From positions 1 to 44,903 of the forward strand of contig JAFKAC010000252.1 of the NCBI GenBank assembly GCA_025766275.1: a DNA stretch of 44,903 bases, read 5' to 3'. Each line of letters begins with the position of its first letter. Position 1 is the first letter of the stretch. The notes under the pieces were generated by a model, which saw nothing but the letters and a program-made list of their open reading frames with translations, was not told where the DNA came from and did not search any database. Source of the stretch: Lactarius indigo. Its lineage: Eukaryota > Basidiomycota > Agaricomycetes > Russulales > Russulaceae. Positions 22,324 to 33,630 of this stretch are shown piece after piece. Both the position numbers and the translations under genes were made by a program.

Positions 22324-23752
22324 ATGATCAGGACTCCGATTGTCGATGATAATCCAAAGACACAAGACTGGCACCACCTTTTAAGTGTTTGCCTCTCGAT
22401 AGTCGGGTTAATTTGGTATGTTTTCATTTGGTCCGTAGGACTATTAGGTTGCTGGACCGCGTGAGTAAGCTGTGGTCGACTGTTGCGTTTGAGGAGCTCT
22501 GACACGGCAGTCGACAGCCGTCAAAGGTATAGAAATCGACAAACCCGTCAACCCGCTGCCGCCACCCTGTTGTCATCTGTCCCCGGTGTATCCATTCTGC
22601 GGCCCTTGAAAGGCCTAGATACCAACCTTTTGGAGAATCTGGAGTCTTCGTTCAGGCAAGAATATCCTAACTTTGAAATTTTGCTATCCGTCGCGGATGT
22701 ACACGACAAGGCGCTCCCCGCTGTATACGAACTACTTGCGAAGTACCCTGAGGTCAACGCGAGGGTTATTATAGGTATGTTACTTATACCTAGTGGCATG
22801 GGAAGTCGTTTGAACCTATTATCTAGGCGACGTGGATGTCGGTGTGAACCCCAAAGTGAACAATCTGATACGCCCATATAACGAAGCTGCTCATGACATC
22901 CTTTGGGTACTCGACTCCAATGTCGCCGTCGCCCCTGGAACATTAGCCCGAGCAGTTGAAATATTAAGCCGTCCTTCTTCTCATCCGAATTCCCCCCGGC
23001 CGCGCATCGCACTTGTCCATCACGTCCCGTTTGCCATTTCAAGCCGAGGAGCAACTTTTGGGGCCCGAGTCGAAGAAGCCTTCCTGAACACGAATCACGC
23101 CAAGATGTATGTTGCGATCAACGCAGCTGCGGTGGACTCTTGCGTCATGGGCAAGTCGAATCTTTTTCGGCGCTCCGATCTCGAACGCCTCGACGGCTCG
23201 CTTGTTCCACAACAGCAACAACACGATAGAGGGCAACGACGGGGGCTTGCGGCTTTTAGCCGCTTCCTCGCAGAAGACAACATGATTGGACTCTCCCTGT
23301 GGCACGAACTAGACTTACGACACGACCTCTCTTGCGATGTTGCACACAACACTTTGGGGGACATGAGCCTTTCCGATTATGTCTGGCGCCGGGTCCGGTG
23401 GATACGGGTTAGGAAGCATATGTCCCTCGCTGCCACCTTACTCGAGCCCTTTACCGAGTCGGTGATGTTGAGCGTGATAGCAGCGGCGAGCACGCGATTC
23501 TTGACAGGGGTCACCCATCACCTGTTCCTCCCAACACACTTTATTCTGTGGATACTGATAGACTTGGACGTTTACGCATCACTCGCTGGACACGCGCTTC
23601 CCTCATCGAAGCTGTGGGAATTTCTAGTAGCGTGGGTGGTAAGAGAAATACTTGCATTCCCCATATGGCTCCTGGCTATAATGGGGGATGAAGTAGAATG
23701 GAGGGGGAGAAGGTACAAGGTTATGCGAAATGGAGAGGTGGCTCGCCGGTAA
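22324..23752 (+). CDS. GCS1: Ceramide glucosyltransferase (GT21)
   Basis: Transfers glucose from UDP-glucose to ceramide, making glucosylceramide on Golgi membranes. Exons 22324-22460, 22518-22774 and 22827-23752 sum to 1320 bp (439 residues). The N-terminus has one membrane anchor (LLSVCLSIVGLIWYVFIW), followed by GVSILRPLKGLDTNL, the start of the GT21 catalytic domain. Visible active-site elements are LWVLDSNV (D2), FLAEDNMIG (D3) and RRVRW, the R/Q-x2-RW motif, so the enzyme should be functional. Hydrophobic segments near the C-terminus (FILWILIDLDVYASLAG and the WLLAIMG region) fit the re-entrant membrane anchor of the family. The chosen ATG gives the expected N-terminal anchor and lies only 33 bp after the foldback element, which must therefore replace or form most of the promoter. 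The symbol follows use in Cryptococcus. Confidence 0.9.
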
Positions 23753-23807
23753 TTTGTAACAGCCGTTTGTAGAGTACCGGCCCGTTGTCTTGAATCGACT
23801 CCTCATA

Positions 23808-26800
23808 ATGGCAGACGTTGACTCCGAGCGGCAAAGAATTATATCGTCTGTCTTCAACCGTCGAAACGCTGCTGGTGGTTCAGAAGAGACATATATCTCG
23901 CATGTCAAGATTTGGGAGGATGCCGGTCCAGAAGCGGACCTCAAGCCCAGGTACATCCTCCTGGCCCGTATGCCCAAACGTTGCTATGTGTGCGCAATAT
24001 ACCCATAGCCTTCCTCAGGAAATTCCGATGGCAATTGCTTCATTCACAAGTCCAAGATGAATTCTAACGGCACTTTCTCTGTTGGCAAGACATGGAAATT
24101 GACTGAGCTACGAGCTGTCGAGGTGATGAACGTGAGCCGCGTGTCTACCACGTTTCCCGTCTTGTTGCATGCTAATACCAGCAAAGCCTCTGGCGTTCAA
24201 CATCACTCTGGCGAGGACGTACAGATGGCAAACAGAGCAATCGAACGAACAACTCGCTTTTCTCCACGCACTTGTTGACCTCTTTCGGTCCATTTCCAAC
24301 GGTTATTTGCAGGTTATTGGGCTCCCAGAAACCGAGACGCGCTCAGGTGCGATAGACATTCACTCGTATAACTGACAGACTCACCACGCTTAGCAGCAAT
24401 ATCGCTCGCCGAACCTATCCCTCCCCGTGACTCGCGCACACCAACTCCCCCCGTCGTTGCGGCACGAGCTTTCGAACCTCGACGACCCCGAAAAATTCCA
24501 TCTCAGGATCTGAATGAATATTACGACGATTCACCCAGCAGTAGTCACTCACCCGTGGTAGCCGCAAAAGTCCCATCGAACACTTTAAGGAAACCCTCAC
24601 CCATCTCTTCACGACCCGCAACACCCCCTGACTCGTCTCAGACAACGATCACACCTGCTCGGCTCCGTCAACCATTGCCGTCTTCCTCTGCGGCTGCTGT
24701 TCGACCTCCCCGCGTGGTACGACCCAGCCAGGCTTCAAGGTTGTCAGCAGTCTCTGACGTGTCGTCAACTCAACTACCCTCCCCGACTCGCCTTTCGGTC
24801 GTTCCGCCGTTATCCTCCACACGGAATTCTGTGGATCCTGATCGTTTGTCCATTTCACGGTCTTCGGCCGATGCGCCATCACCGGCCACTTCGGTCAACC
24901 GATCTGTGAGCGCAGCGGTTACTGCGCCATCTGAATATCGCCGTTCGGCATCACCGGCGTCATCCTCGGGATCGAAAGCCAAAGGCAAGGGCCAGTCCCG
25001 CGGTCCCAATGTTCCCATGGAACAAGCACAACTGCGCAGAGACCAGAACGCTCGAATCTCCTTCTTCGATCCTGCTAACCAGTCCGCGCTTGACCGCCTG
25101 ATATTTCGCGGCTCTGGAACCTCAGACCCCGATGGCGAAGAAGAGACTACACAAGACGTCATGACCAGTGTCGAAGAAATGCTAGAGGGCTACGAGTGGG
25201 CCAGTGACGACATCCTGGGGCGAACCCGGAGCAGAGGAGCCGTCGATCAAATAGCAGCCCGATTACAGGATGAGCTTATGGCCTTGGAAAAGGTGACTTC
25301 CATCCTCACTACCTGCAAAAGAATTGACGAACACGGTTTCTCCCATAGGCAAACATTCATTCCTTCATCGAATCCGATGATCGTGTGACACTCGTCCTGA
25401 AGTTCCTGGACGAGGCCATCCTCGAATTAGACAATATGGATAGTCTTGTATCCTCTTATAAAATCCATCTGAATGCAAGTCGACTTACTTCGTCTCTCCC
25501 TACCAACTGAATCCTGAAGCCATCTCGCATAGGCCGTCAATGAAGACATATCGTTTATTCAGTCGCAGAACAGAGGTCTTCAGGTACAGACACAGAATCA
25601 ACGCGCGTTACTCGACGAACTGGAGCAGCTCCTGGCACGTCATCGTCATGTTGTTTTGTCCGCAGCACTTATCATCTGTCCCATAGCAAACCGTACAAGT
25701 TGGACGAGAAGCAATGATTACCTTGACACAAGGCTCGTTGCGTGACCCCGAAGGTATACAAGCACTAGAAGAAGCTGCAGCGGAGTTGTACAGGGCACTG
25801 CAAGCTGGTCGGGATGGAGGTGAGTTTGAGCTTGTCTTCGTGTTGTGCCAAGTGGGAACGAATTCCTATTCCAAGACATGGCCGCGACCATGGAACGTCT
25901 GGAGGAGTACCGTATGCACAACACCCAATTTTGCAAGCGCCTGTACGATTACCTGTGTATCATGTTCACGGCTCAGGTGAGTTACCATCCCTCCGAATGC
26001 TCAGTTCCTAACAGTGCCTTGGGTTTTCCCTGTAGTCGACATTGCTCTTGGGCCAATCTAATGGACTGTCGAAGTCCAGCGGACGTCGAGACCTGGAAAT
26101 CAAAGGTCATAAAGAGCTTGAGAGCTATCTCGATCGTTACTGTGGACTCATTCTCTACATGAGAGAGATGGATGAAGTGACCTACGGCAAGCTGTGTGCG
26201 GTAGGGGCTCCTCCACCTTGCGTCGGTAGCTAACTTATCCCTGGTTTCTAAGGGCTATTTTTCTGCAGCGAGCCAATTGCACAACACTCAGATGACTTCG
26301 CTACTTTCACACTTGAGCGGTTCCATTAAAAGAGCGCAAGAAGACGACCCAGATAACAACAGTCTGTGACTTGCCATCTTTATCTTTGAGTTACTCAACG
26401 CACACCAGGCTTTTCGCTTTCACCAACCGGTGCCACCTCCAGAACGCCAGGGGCATTGCGGCGCGCCGGTACTATCGTCCGGTCGCCACTAGACGGCCGC
26501 AAGGACAAGGAGAAAGCCACTGACGGTGATATGACTGTGCAAGAGGTACTGTCGTCTGCTTTCTTACCACTCTTTTCTTATCCTAGTTAGGTCTTCGGCC
26601 AAGCTCTGGAGCAGATTTCTCATCAGATTTCTCGCGAAGAAGAGTTCATCGCCGACTTCTTGCAAATCAACGAGGCGGGGCTCACGTTTGCCGACTACAT
26701 GGGATTGGACAACTATTTCCGACGACAGGCTGCACGCACTTCTGGGTTGAGCGCTCAGACAAACAAACTAGTGCGCGGTGCCATGGACCTCATTTTCGGT

Positions 26801-27999
26801 TTCCTGCCTCTCGAAATGAAGTCCTGGATCGACAATGCTTTGGCAAAGGACAAAATGTACGTTTTACCTCGTTCATCTTTAACCACTCGATTGACCGCGG
26901 TATGCAGACAGATTATCGGCGTCTTAGCTACTCTTGAACGGTTTTTGGCCGATGCGGACGAACGAGGAAAGGCATTTCTTATAAACTTCTTGGACAAACA
27001 ACACACGCGCTTGAAGGGTCTCTTTGAGCGACACGTCGTACGTCATGCAACTTACGTTTATGAGTGGTCGCGCGTCAACAAGATTTGTCATGTAGGCGGA
27101 GCAGATCAAGGCAGTAGAAGAAACAAAACTGACTAGTAAGAAACGCAATGGAGTAGCCCATTTCGTCAAATACTTCCCCGTCTATGTCGGACGCGTTGAG
27201 AGCCAGCTCATTGGTGCGGAGACGCTCGAAATTCGGCAGAGCGTGGACGGCGCATACGACAGGATCGTGCATGCCATGTTCGACTCCCTGAAACACATGG
27301 CTAAGATGAGTGGGGAGGAAGAAGACAAGGGCCAACTGAACTATCATGTCATCCTCGTCGGTAAGTCACACTTTCTTTCGGACCGACGCATCATATCATG
27401 CAAACATCATGCTCCAGAGAACATGCACTACTTTGTGGCTGAAATTCGGCAACAAGAGATCGGGTCTGTCGTTGCCTTCTCCACACGAGCGGAGGCGGTC
27501 TATGAGGAGAACCTCAACGCATATGTCAAAATCGTCCTGAGACGCCCATTCTCAAAGATCATCGTCAGTGTTCCGGTGTATCTTTTTTTGCCGTGCTCAT
27601 TACCGTCGTCAGGATTATTTTGATGGTGTCGAGCAAATGCTGAGAACTATGGCACCGACGGAGGTTTCTAGCAGCGGCGGATACAGCAGGTCTGCCTTGA
27701 AGAAGGTCGTCAGGGAGTTCGATGCCAAAGACGTCCGGAAGCACGTAGATGCCCTGTTCAAGAGGGTCGAAAAGCATTTTACGGAGGCTTCCGAGATTGC
27801 TACCGGAGAAAGCAGTGGGATCGCTCCTGGAACCGTGATGGTGGGCGTGTGGAAGGCGTGCGAGGAAGAGTTGCTGAGAATCACGGACATCTTCGCCAAG
27901 CGCATATCGCAGTGCTACGCCAACAGCGGCGTATCCCTCGAATATTCAGCTGGGGACGTAGAGGCCGCGTTTAAGCGTCACCGAATCGGCGGCTCATAG
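23808..27999 (+). CDS. SEC3: Exocyst complex subunit Sec3
   Basis: Subunit of the exocyst, which tethers secretory vesicles at sites of polarised growth; Sec3 binds PI(4,5)P2 and Rho GTPases at the plasma membrane. The N-terminal PH-like domain spans the first exons (intron 23968-24018): CFIHKSKMNSNGTFSVGKTW, then FNITLARTYRWQTE and QLAFLHALVDLFRSIS. A long Ser/Pro-rich disordered linker follows (about 24.4-25.0 kb), then the conserved EEMLEGYEWASDDILGR and a coiled-coil region. The C-terminal Sec3_C part includes GLTFADYMGLDNYF, YFPVYVGRVESQL and VGVWKACEEELLRI, ending KRHRIGGS. There are about 13-15 exons with introns near 50-60 bp; I checked the coding order but did not fix every junction. 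A Met 18 bp upstream (23790) is an alternative start. It follows GCS1 by 55 bp on the same strand, so it must share or have a very short promoter. Confidence 0.88.
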
Positions 28000-28765
28000 A
28001 CACACCCGTGGAACCCGGATACTATCGTACTGTACTTGCACGGATGTACAGTAATTCGCGCTATTATCATTTCTAGGGTGTCGACTCTTTGACGCCGCGA
28101 CGTCATTTCCGTCGCGATGCAGGCGACCCGGAGCATCAGCAGCGCCATTACTACGTATCACGTCGTACCATATGACGAGGCCAAAAAAGGGAAATCACCT
28201 GCCTGCAAATATTTCGTGTTGTACCCAACGCGCCCTACCCTGACATGATATATTGTGGTAAGAAGCTGGACCGCTCCATGGCTCATGAGAGCGCGGCTCA
28301 TCCAAGTGACGAGGATCCTTGGTTTAATTTTCCATCAGGCTGGAGACGTGCCTTGGTTGCGCAGCTCATAGTGACCTTCGGATCAGATGGAGGGGGTGGG
28401 GGGGGGGGGCGTTATCAGTTTAATTACCATGCGGGGGTGTCCTGCAGTTGTTTGGGGTACTCGGGACGGATTTTGATGTGGGGCTTCATTCTACTCTTCT
28501 AGGCAGCATCAGCACCATCCATCAATTGATGCCAGTCGGCGCCCCGGTGATACTGTACAGGGGTGTCAAACCGGACAAGCACCGCCGTCGTGGCATCGCG
28601 CCTTTGGCCCGGCGTGGAAGGACGATCGCTATATGCTTCTTTTGTATCCCTTTAAAAACATGGGGAACAAGCTGAAACAAGGAGTAACGAGGTAGCCTGT
28701 CTATTTCTGATCTGTTCTAAAAGTCCAAGGTTCTTTCTGTACATAAACCGACTCGAAATCACACC
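28000..28765. other. Convergent intergenic region SEC3/YOP1
   Basis: It holds the 3' flanks of SEC3 and the Yop1/REEP gene, which converge. A G-rich run (GGTGGGGGGGGGGGGCG near 28395-28411) could form a G-quadruplex. Short open frames are present without support, and no gene was recognised. Confidence 0.5.
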
Positions 28766-29593
28766 TCAGTTATTGACACCCTCGGCGACGTCATAGCCCG
28801 CAGGCACAGCAACACCATTGGGGTGAGCGAAGGACGACAGGTCCTCCGATACAGGCCGACTACGATGGACTGAGGGTGCCAAAAATGAGGGCGGGGTTGC
28901 CACGCCGAATAGACTCTGAATGGATTGAAGAGCCTTTTGGGGGGACATATTTATTGGAGTGTCCCTAGAGGTGGACGGGGACGGCTGCTGCGTAATGGGG
29001 GTCTTGCTCAGGAAGCTATAGATGATGTCCCAAAGGGCAGAGATGCGCGAGTGAAGGAACTGAACGGTTTCGTCGCGCGCAGAGGCGATGGTTGCGTCAA
29101 TGTCTTTCTCATTTTGGACGAGGAACGGTTCGAGATAGGACTTGTAGATATGGGCCGAGCCCTGTAGTAGTTCCAAAGGAGATGGAGTAAGTATAGCCCA
29201 GAGCAGGAGCCGACCCAAATGTATTTGGAAGTTGGCACGTGCCTCGAATTGGGAGAGAAAAAGAAGGAACAACGTCTTTGTTTCCCAATAGAACGGAAAC
29301 CTGAAATAGGCATGTGGTGTTAATTTCACGGGCCCAGTATGGCAGAACATACCAGCTCAGGAGCCATTCGGCGGTGTACTCAAAAGCAACAAGAGTACCA
29401 ACCACTGTCCAGTAGCAAGCCACCTTCTCCACCTCTCGCTCATTCAGTGGGCGCTGCTTGAGCGCTTTGAAAGTAGAGTAGGACGGAAGGAGAAAAACAA
29501 ACCATCCACTGTTGAACAGCTGGTTAACGATGTATAGAAGGTGAAACTGAAATAAACTCACGTGAGAAGGCGAGAAACGATGAACACGAGCAT
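28766..29593 (-). CDS. YOP1: Yop1/REEP (TB2/DP1/HVA22) ER membrane-shaping protein
   Basis: Reticulon-like hairpin protein that curves tubular endoplasmic reticulum. Exons 29593-29562, 29508-29353 and 29300-28766 give 240 residues. The family core is clear: GWFVFLLPSYSTFKALKQRP, KVACYWTVVGTLVAFEYTAEW and FPFYWETKTLFLLFLSQ form two membrane hairpins, followed by IYKSYLEPFLVQNEKDIDA and an amphipathic helix. Between LFLSQFE and GSAHIYK there are 27 extra residues with no family resemblance. They correspond exactly to an 81-bp segment starting GCACGT and ending ACTACAG, probably a GC-AG intron; removing it leaves 213 residues. The Ser/Pro-rich tail is typical of fungal members. The Zn2Cys6 gene diverges 505 bp upstream. 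Confidence 0.85.
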
Positions 29594-30097
29594 GGTTGAG
29601 AGTCGCCGTGCAGTTCGACTGAGGGTAGTTTGGAATCACGTAATGGATAGCAAAATTTTATTTTTAAAGTAGATAAGGTTCGTCCCCACGCGACACACCC
29701 CAATTCCGCCGGTTTCCTCAAAAGTCCGAAAATCTTGGCAGGAGGAGGGCCGATGGGCTGGCTCGGCAGTGTGTGTATTTGATTCCGTGAGTGTACGCGG
29801 GAGTAAATGGAGGCTTCTTTGCTGGTGCCTGTGTGGGTGAAGAGCCAGAAAGGATAACATGTGGATAGTGAATATCCCCGTGGAGTGTGGGAAGCTGGGC
29901 GATGGGATGGGATGTACTATTCTAGTCAGATGGCGTGACCGCCCGCCTGATGGAGTTGTCGGTCGAGGTCGTGGTCCTGACTAAGTCACTTGCGGTCCGA
30001 GACCCTTCAGCGCCGACAAAGGTTACCCTTAACCGACCCTTAACCGCAGGCTCCTCAGCTATCCCGTCCCGGACTCCGTACCACCCTTCCTACTATC
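29594..30097. promoter_or_regulatory. Bidirectional intergenic region YOP1/Zn2Cys6 gene
   Basis: 504 bp between divergent start codons, containing the promoters of both genes. No clear TATA box; no operator could be assigned. Confidence 0.5.
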
Positions 30098-33000
30098 ATG
30101 AATCTCGTCAACGGCGCTGCTCTTCCCGGTACTCAACTTATCAAGAAGCAGGAAGACCTCGACGATAGAGGCGGTGGAAAGGACATCAAACCAGTCAGGA
30201 CTACGCTCAACAGAGTGCCCCGTTCGTAGTACTAGATGCACTTTCCTATTGCCCTCCGTTGACCTTTCTCTCTCTCTTTCTCTCTAGGTGCTTGCGTGAG
30301 TCTCACCCTCACTTTGTGATCTCTATCATATAATCTCGGCGTGTAGAATGCCTGCAGAAAACAGAAAATGCGATGTGAGGGTGCAGAAAACCCTCCTTGC
30401 AAACGATGTCGGCAACAATCTCTAGAATGTCTGTTTGAGAAGCCAAATAGAGAAGCCACCTTGACTGGTGAGGCTGGCTTAGAGTGAGTGCTGCGTCCCG
30501 TCCTTCCCTCGACCGCGTTCCTCATCGTTCTAGGCGGATCCGGAGCTTAGAGACTCACGTCGCGGAAATCAAGCAGTCTCAAACTGCCATTCAGAACGTC
30601 CTAGCCGAAATCGCAGCTCATTTGCGGGTGGGCTCTGCAGGTTCTGTTCGCTCCCCCTCTGCTTTCCCTCCTACATACCTTCATCATTCTCCGGCCATTC
30701 ATGCCGATTCCCCTGCTTCTATGTCAACACCTGTCTCTGCGCGTCCACAATTAGACATCGGTCATTCCATCATGACCACTCCTCAACCAGGAAATCCAGT
30801 CGGTCTCTTCTGTGCATTCATAGTCCTCAATTCCTGACTCGCTTGTGCAGATGTATTCAAGTCCTCCAATGGCCACCATGAGACCTAATGGTGATACGCC
30901 AGCATCTCAAGGAAATACCGCGTACCAACCGATCAATTCGCAATATCATATGCCTAACGGTGTACATCCACCTATGTTACCCCCGATCTCTAGCATCGAA
31001 CCTACGGGCCCTCGCCCTCAACATGATAATGTTTCTTCAGTAAGACATCAGTACGCTGATAATGGTCACACCCGACATTTCAGTAAGCACCCTAGTGTCC
31101 CGATTGGGTCTGGAGCTGGAAAGAGGCCCTTAGCCATATCCAATGCGACGAGCGCCGACTCGTCGGACATCGAAGAAGATGGCGGCGAGTTACCGGCCCA
31201 GGGCCTCGTAGCACCCTGGGAGGTGCTGCGTGGATTGGCCGATGTTGCTATTCAACGAGCCGCCAAGGCGAGTCGACGCCATCCCGTTCATGACTTGTTT
31301 CGTTCACACAAATCCGTGTCTGCAGGAAAATGGTGAAGCAAGCGAACCTCAAAGTCGCACCAGATCGCCCTCCCCCGATCCTCGATCTCGCAGGCCAAAC
31401 AAGAAACGGAAGACCCGCCATCCGCCTCGTCCGTTCCCTGACGGTAGGTTCAATATCCTGAAGCACTGTGGTTTCCTCGCTAATTCAGATGTTGGAAGTG
31501 GTATCCAAGGGCATCATATCGGAGGCAGAAGCTACTGACTTGTTTAAGATGTGACTTTCACTTTCATCACCCCAACTGCCCCTTCTGATATTCCTGCAGA
31601 TTCTTTCATGGCTGTTCCACGTTCCTTCCCATCTTCGATTCTTCCGTCGATACGTTCGCGTCTTTGCACGAACGGTCTCCCTTTGCTGTTGATACTATAT
31701 GTATGGTCGCTGCTAGAGTTCGCGATGGTGGCGGTAAGGCTCTCGTGTAGCTCAGAAAAAGACCACCGCTTACACGTTGTTCTCAGGAAAGCCAAGTGAG
31801 GTGTACACCAAGTGTTTGCAGGAGGTTCAGACCATCTCGTGTGCAACTCTGTTCGCGCCGGTATTGCGCGTTGAAGCTGTTCAAGCGATGAGTACGTTGT
31901 TACTATCTCGAGCCATGGAGAAAGCGAGGTCTAACTGTCTAGTCCTTGTGTCCGGTTGGTCGGACAACGGTTGGCTGAGTGGTGGCCATGCCGTTCGAAT
32001 GGCTTTGGAGCTCTGTGAGCCTTACCTTTGATTTTCGCCATATGTTCTAAGTATCGGGTGCAGCCTTGCACATGGCCTGGCCAAAGCTTCTGCGACGCAT
32101 GCAAAGTAATAAGGCTTCGGAAGGGCCTGAAGACAGGGAGCTTATCATTGCGTCTCGCACCTGGTTCTGTCTGTATCTTTTCGAGCACCAGTGGGTCTTT
32201 CCCCCCCCTTTCGTGACACCTAGTTGTCTGATTGTCCCCAAAATAGGATGTCGTACGGTACTGGCCGGCCTGCCATCCTTAAAGATGACGAGAGTATATG
32301 GCAATGCCGTCTCCTGCTACGACATCCTTTGGCGATAGAGGACGACATGCGTCTCGTCTCTATGGTAGAGTTGATGTCAATTCGGGAACGAATTAATAAC
32401 CATCTGTCGCCCTTCGCGCACGGCCCCGTGGACGAGCGCACGTTCGACGTATTGAGAAGCGCTTATGCCGAGTTCAAACATTGGTACGAGACCTGGGACC
32501 AGGCTTTCTCCCAGAAGTACGAGGACGCAGGTACGTTCTTCGACCCGTGTCAACAATAGCTTTTACTCACCACTCTTCTCAGCTTTCTACCGTCAAAGTC
32601 TTCAGATCCAACAGATGCACGCAGAATTGTATCACAGCGCCACTGCTTTACGAGGAATAAATGGCCCAGAGGATGTTCAAAAGATGCCCCCTTCTCAGAG
32701 GGAAGTTGCCATCAAATCAATCCAAATCGCCCGTCAGGGTCTAGATCTCACAGTCAAGTCTCACTCATATCGGGAGGGGATGAAATATGGTAGGTCTGTT
32801 GATAGTTCAAGTGTGCCTTCTGTCTGAGGAGCGGACGTCGTAGCCGTTCATTATACTCATGCCACTGCTACTTTTGCTGCTTCTTTCCTACTTCGTCTTT
32901 CGCGGTTGTTGTATGTGCTTCCCCTCCTCTCGCCTCTTGCGGTGGCTGATACCAACAGTAGCCCCAACGAATGCAATGTTGCCGAAATCAGGGAGCAGGT

Positions 33001-33503
33001 CGAAACACTAGCGTCACTCATGTCAGAAAGTGAGAATCGTGATACTGAATGGTTTTCCACCTGCACTGACACGGTTGTCGTCAGTTCCGGGTAAACGTTA
33101 TGCTCTGACTCTACAGCTGATGCTGAAGAGGGGCATGAAGCGGAAGACGGGCTCTATGTCCCGCTCTCCGCAACTCCCGCGAGAACCATATCCGCCTAAA
33201 ATCCCAAGTGAACGTCCGGCGAGTATGGCAGTCAATCAAGTGGTTAACCCGACCCCCATCTCTCCGAGCGTCTACGACCCATCCACTGGTGCGCTCGTTC
33301 CTCATGGCATTCCCGGATTCCCGCCCACACATCCTGGATACATTGCCGATAATATATGGCGCGGTTTTGAAGCCACTTCGGCAGAACAACTCCCCGTGTG
33401 GCTCTCTGATCAAAGTCTAGGCGGTAATTCCTTTTCCCAGAGTGGCATCGACGCTTTCCTGCTTCCCTCCGACTACCTTCCTCCTGCACCGCAGATCTGG
33501 TAG
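30098..33503 (+). CDS. Zn(II)2Cys6 transcription factor with fungal-specific domain
   Basis: Nuclear DNA-binding regulator, target unknown. Exon 1 (30098-30221) ends at VPR, an 8-nt micro-exon (30288-30295) supplies A-C, and exon 3 starts at 30347 with NACRKQKMRC. Joined, they give the zinc cluster C-x2-C-x6-C followed by CKRCRQQSLEC, six cysteines in canonical spacing. FEKPNRE and a coiled-coil linker (RIRSLETHVAEIKQSQTAIQ) follow, then a Ser/Pro-rich stretch. The middle homology region shows VLVSGWSDNGWLSGGHAVRM, LIIASRTWFCLYLFEHQ and MSYGTGRPAIL, diagnostic of the fungal-specific (Fungal_trans) domain. The C-terminus is SGIDAFLLPSDYLPPAPQIW. It resembles proteins annotated as PrtT-like activators of proteases in mushrooms, but I would not name it on that basis. 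There are about 12 exons, not all junctions fixed. Confidence 0.85.
30288..30295 (+). other. 8-nt micro-exon encoding the first zinc-cluster cysteine
   Basis: The sequence GTGCTTGC lies between a polypyrimidine-AG acceptor (TCTCTCTAG, to 30287) and a GTGAGT donor (from 30296). It joins exon 1 (phase 1) to exon 3 (phase 0), restoring RACNACRKQK. Without it the first Cys of the zinc cluster is lost. Confidence 0.75.
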
Positions 33504-33630
33504 CTTTATGGACCCTCTTACTCTCTTACAACGTATTACTCTTGATATTGCCTGTAGTAGAAGACCTGATTTTGTATTCTTGAATATCATCGTGAATTTG
33601 GTTCGAATTTTACTCTCAACCACCATCATC

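Noticed and set aside
22461..22517. GCS1 truncated by the foldback insertion
   Set aside because: An exon at 22324-22460 with a membrane anchor splices in frame to the catalytic domain, giving a full-length 439-residue protein.
28245..28502. Small gene in the SEC3/YOP1 gap
   Set aside because: 85 codons crossing a G-run, no motif, located in a convergent 3' region.
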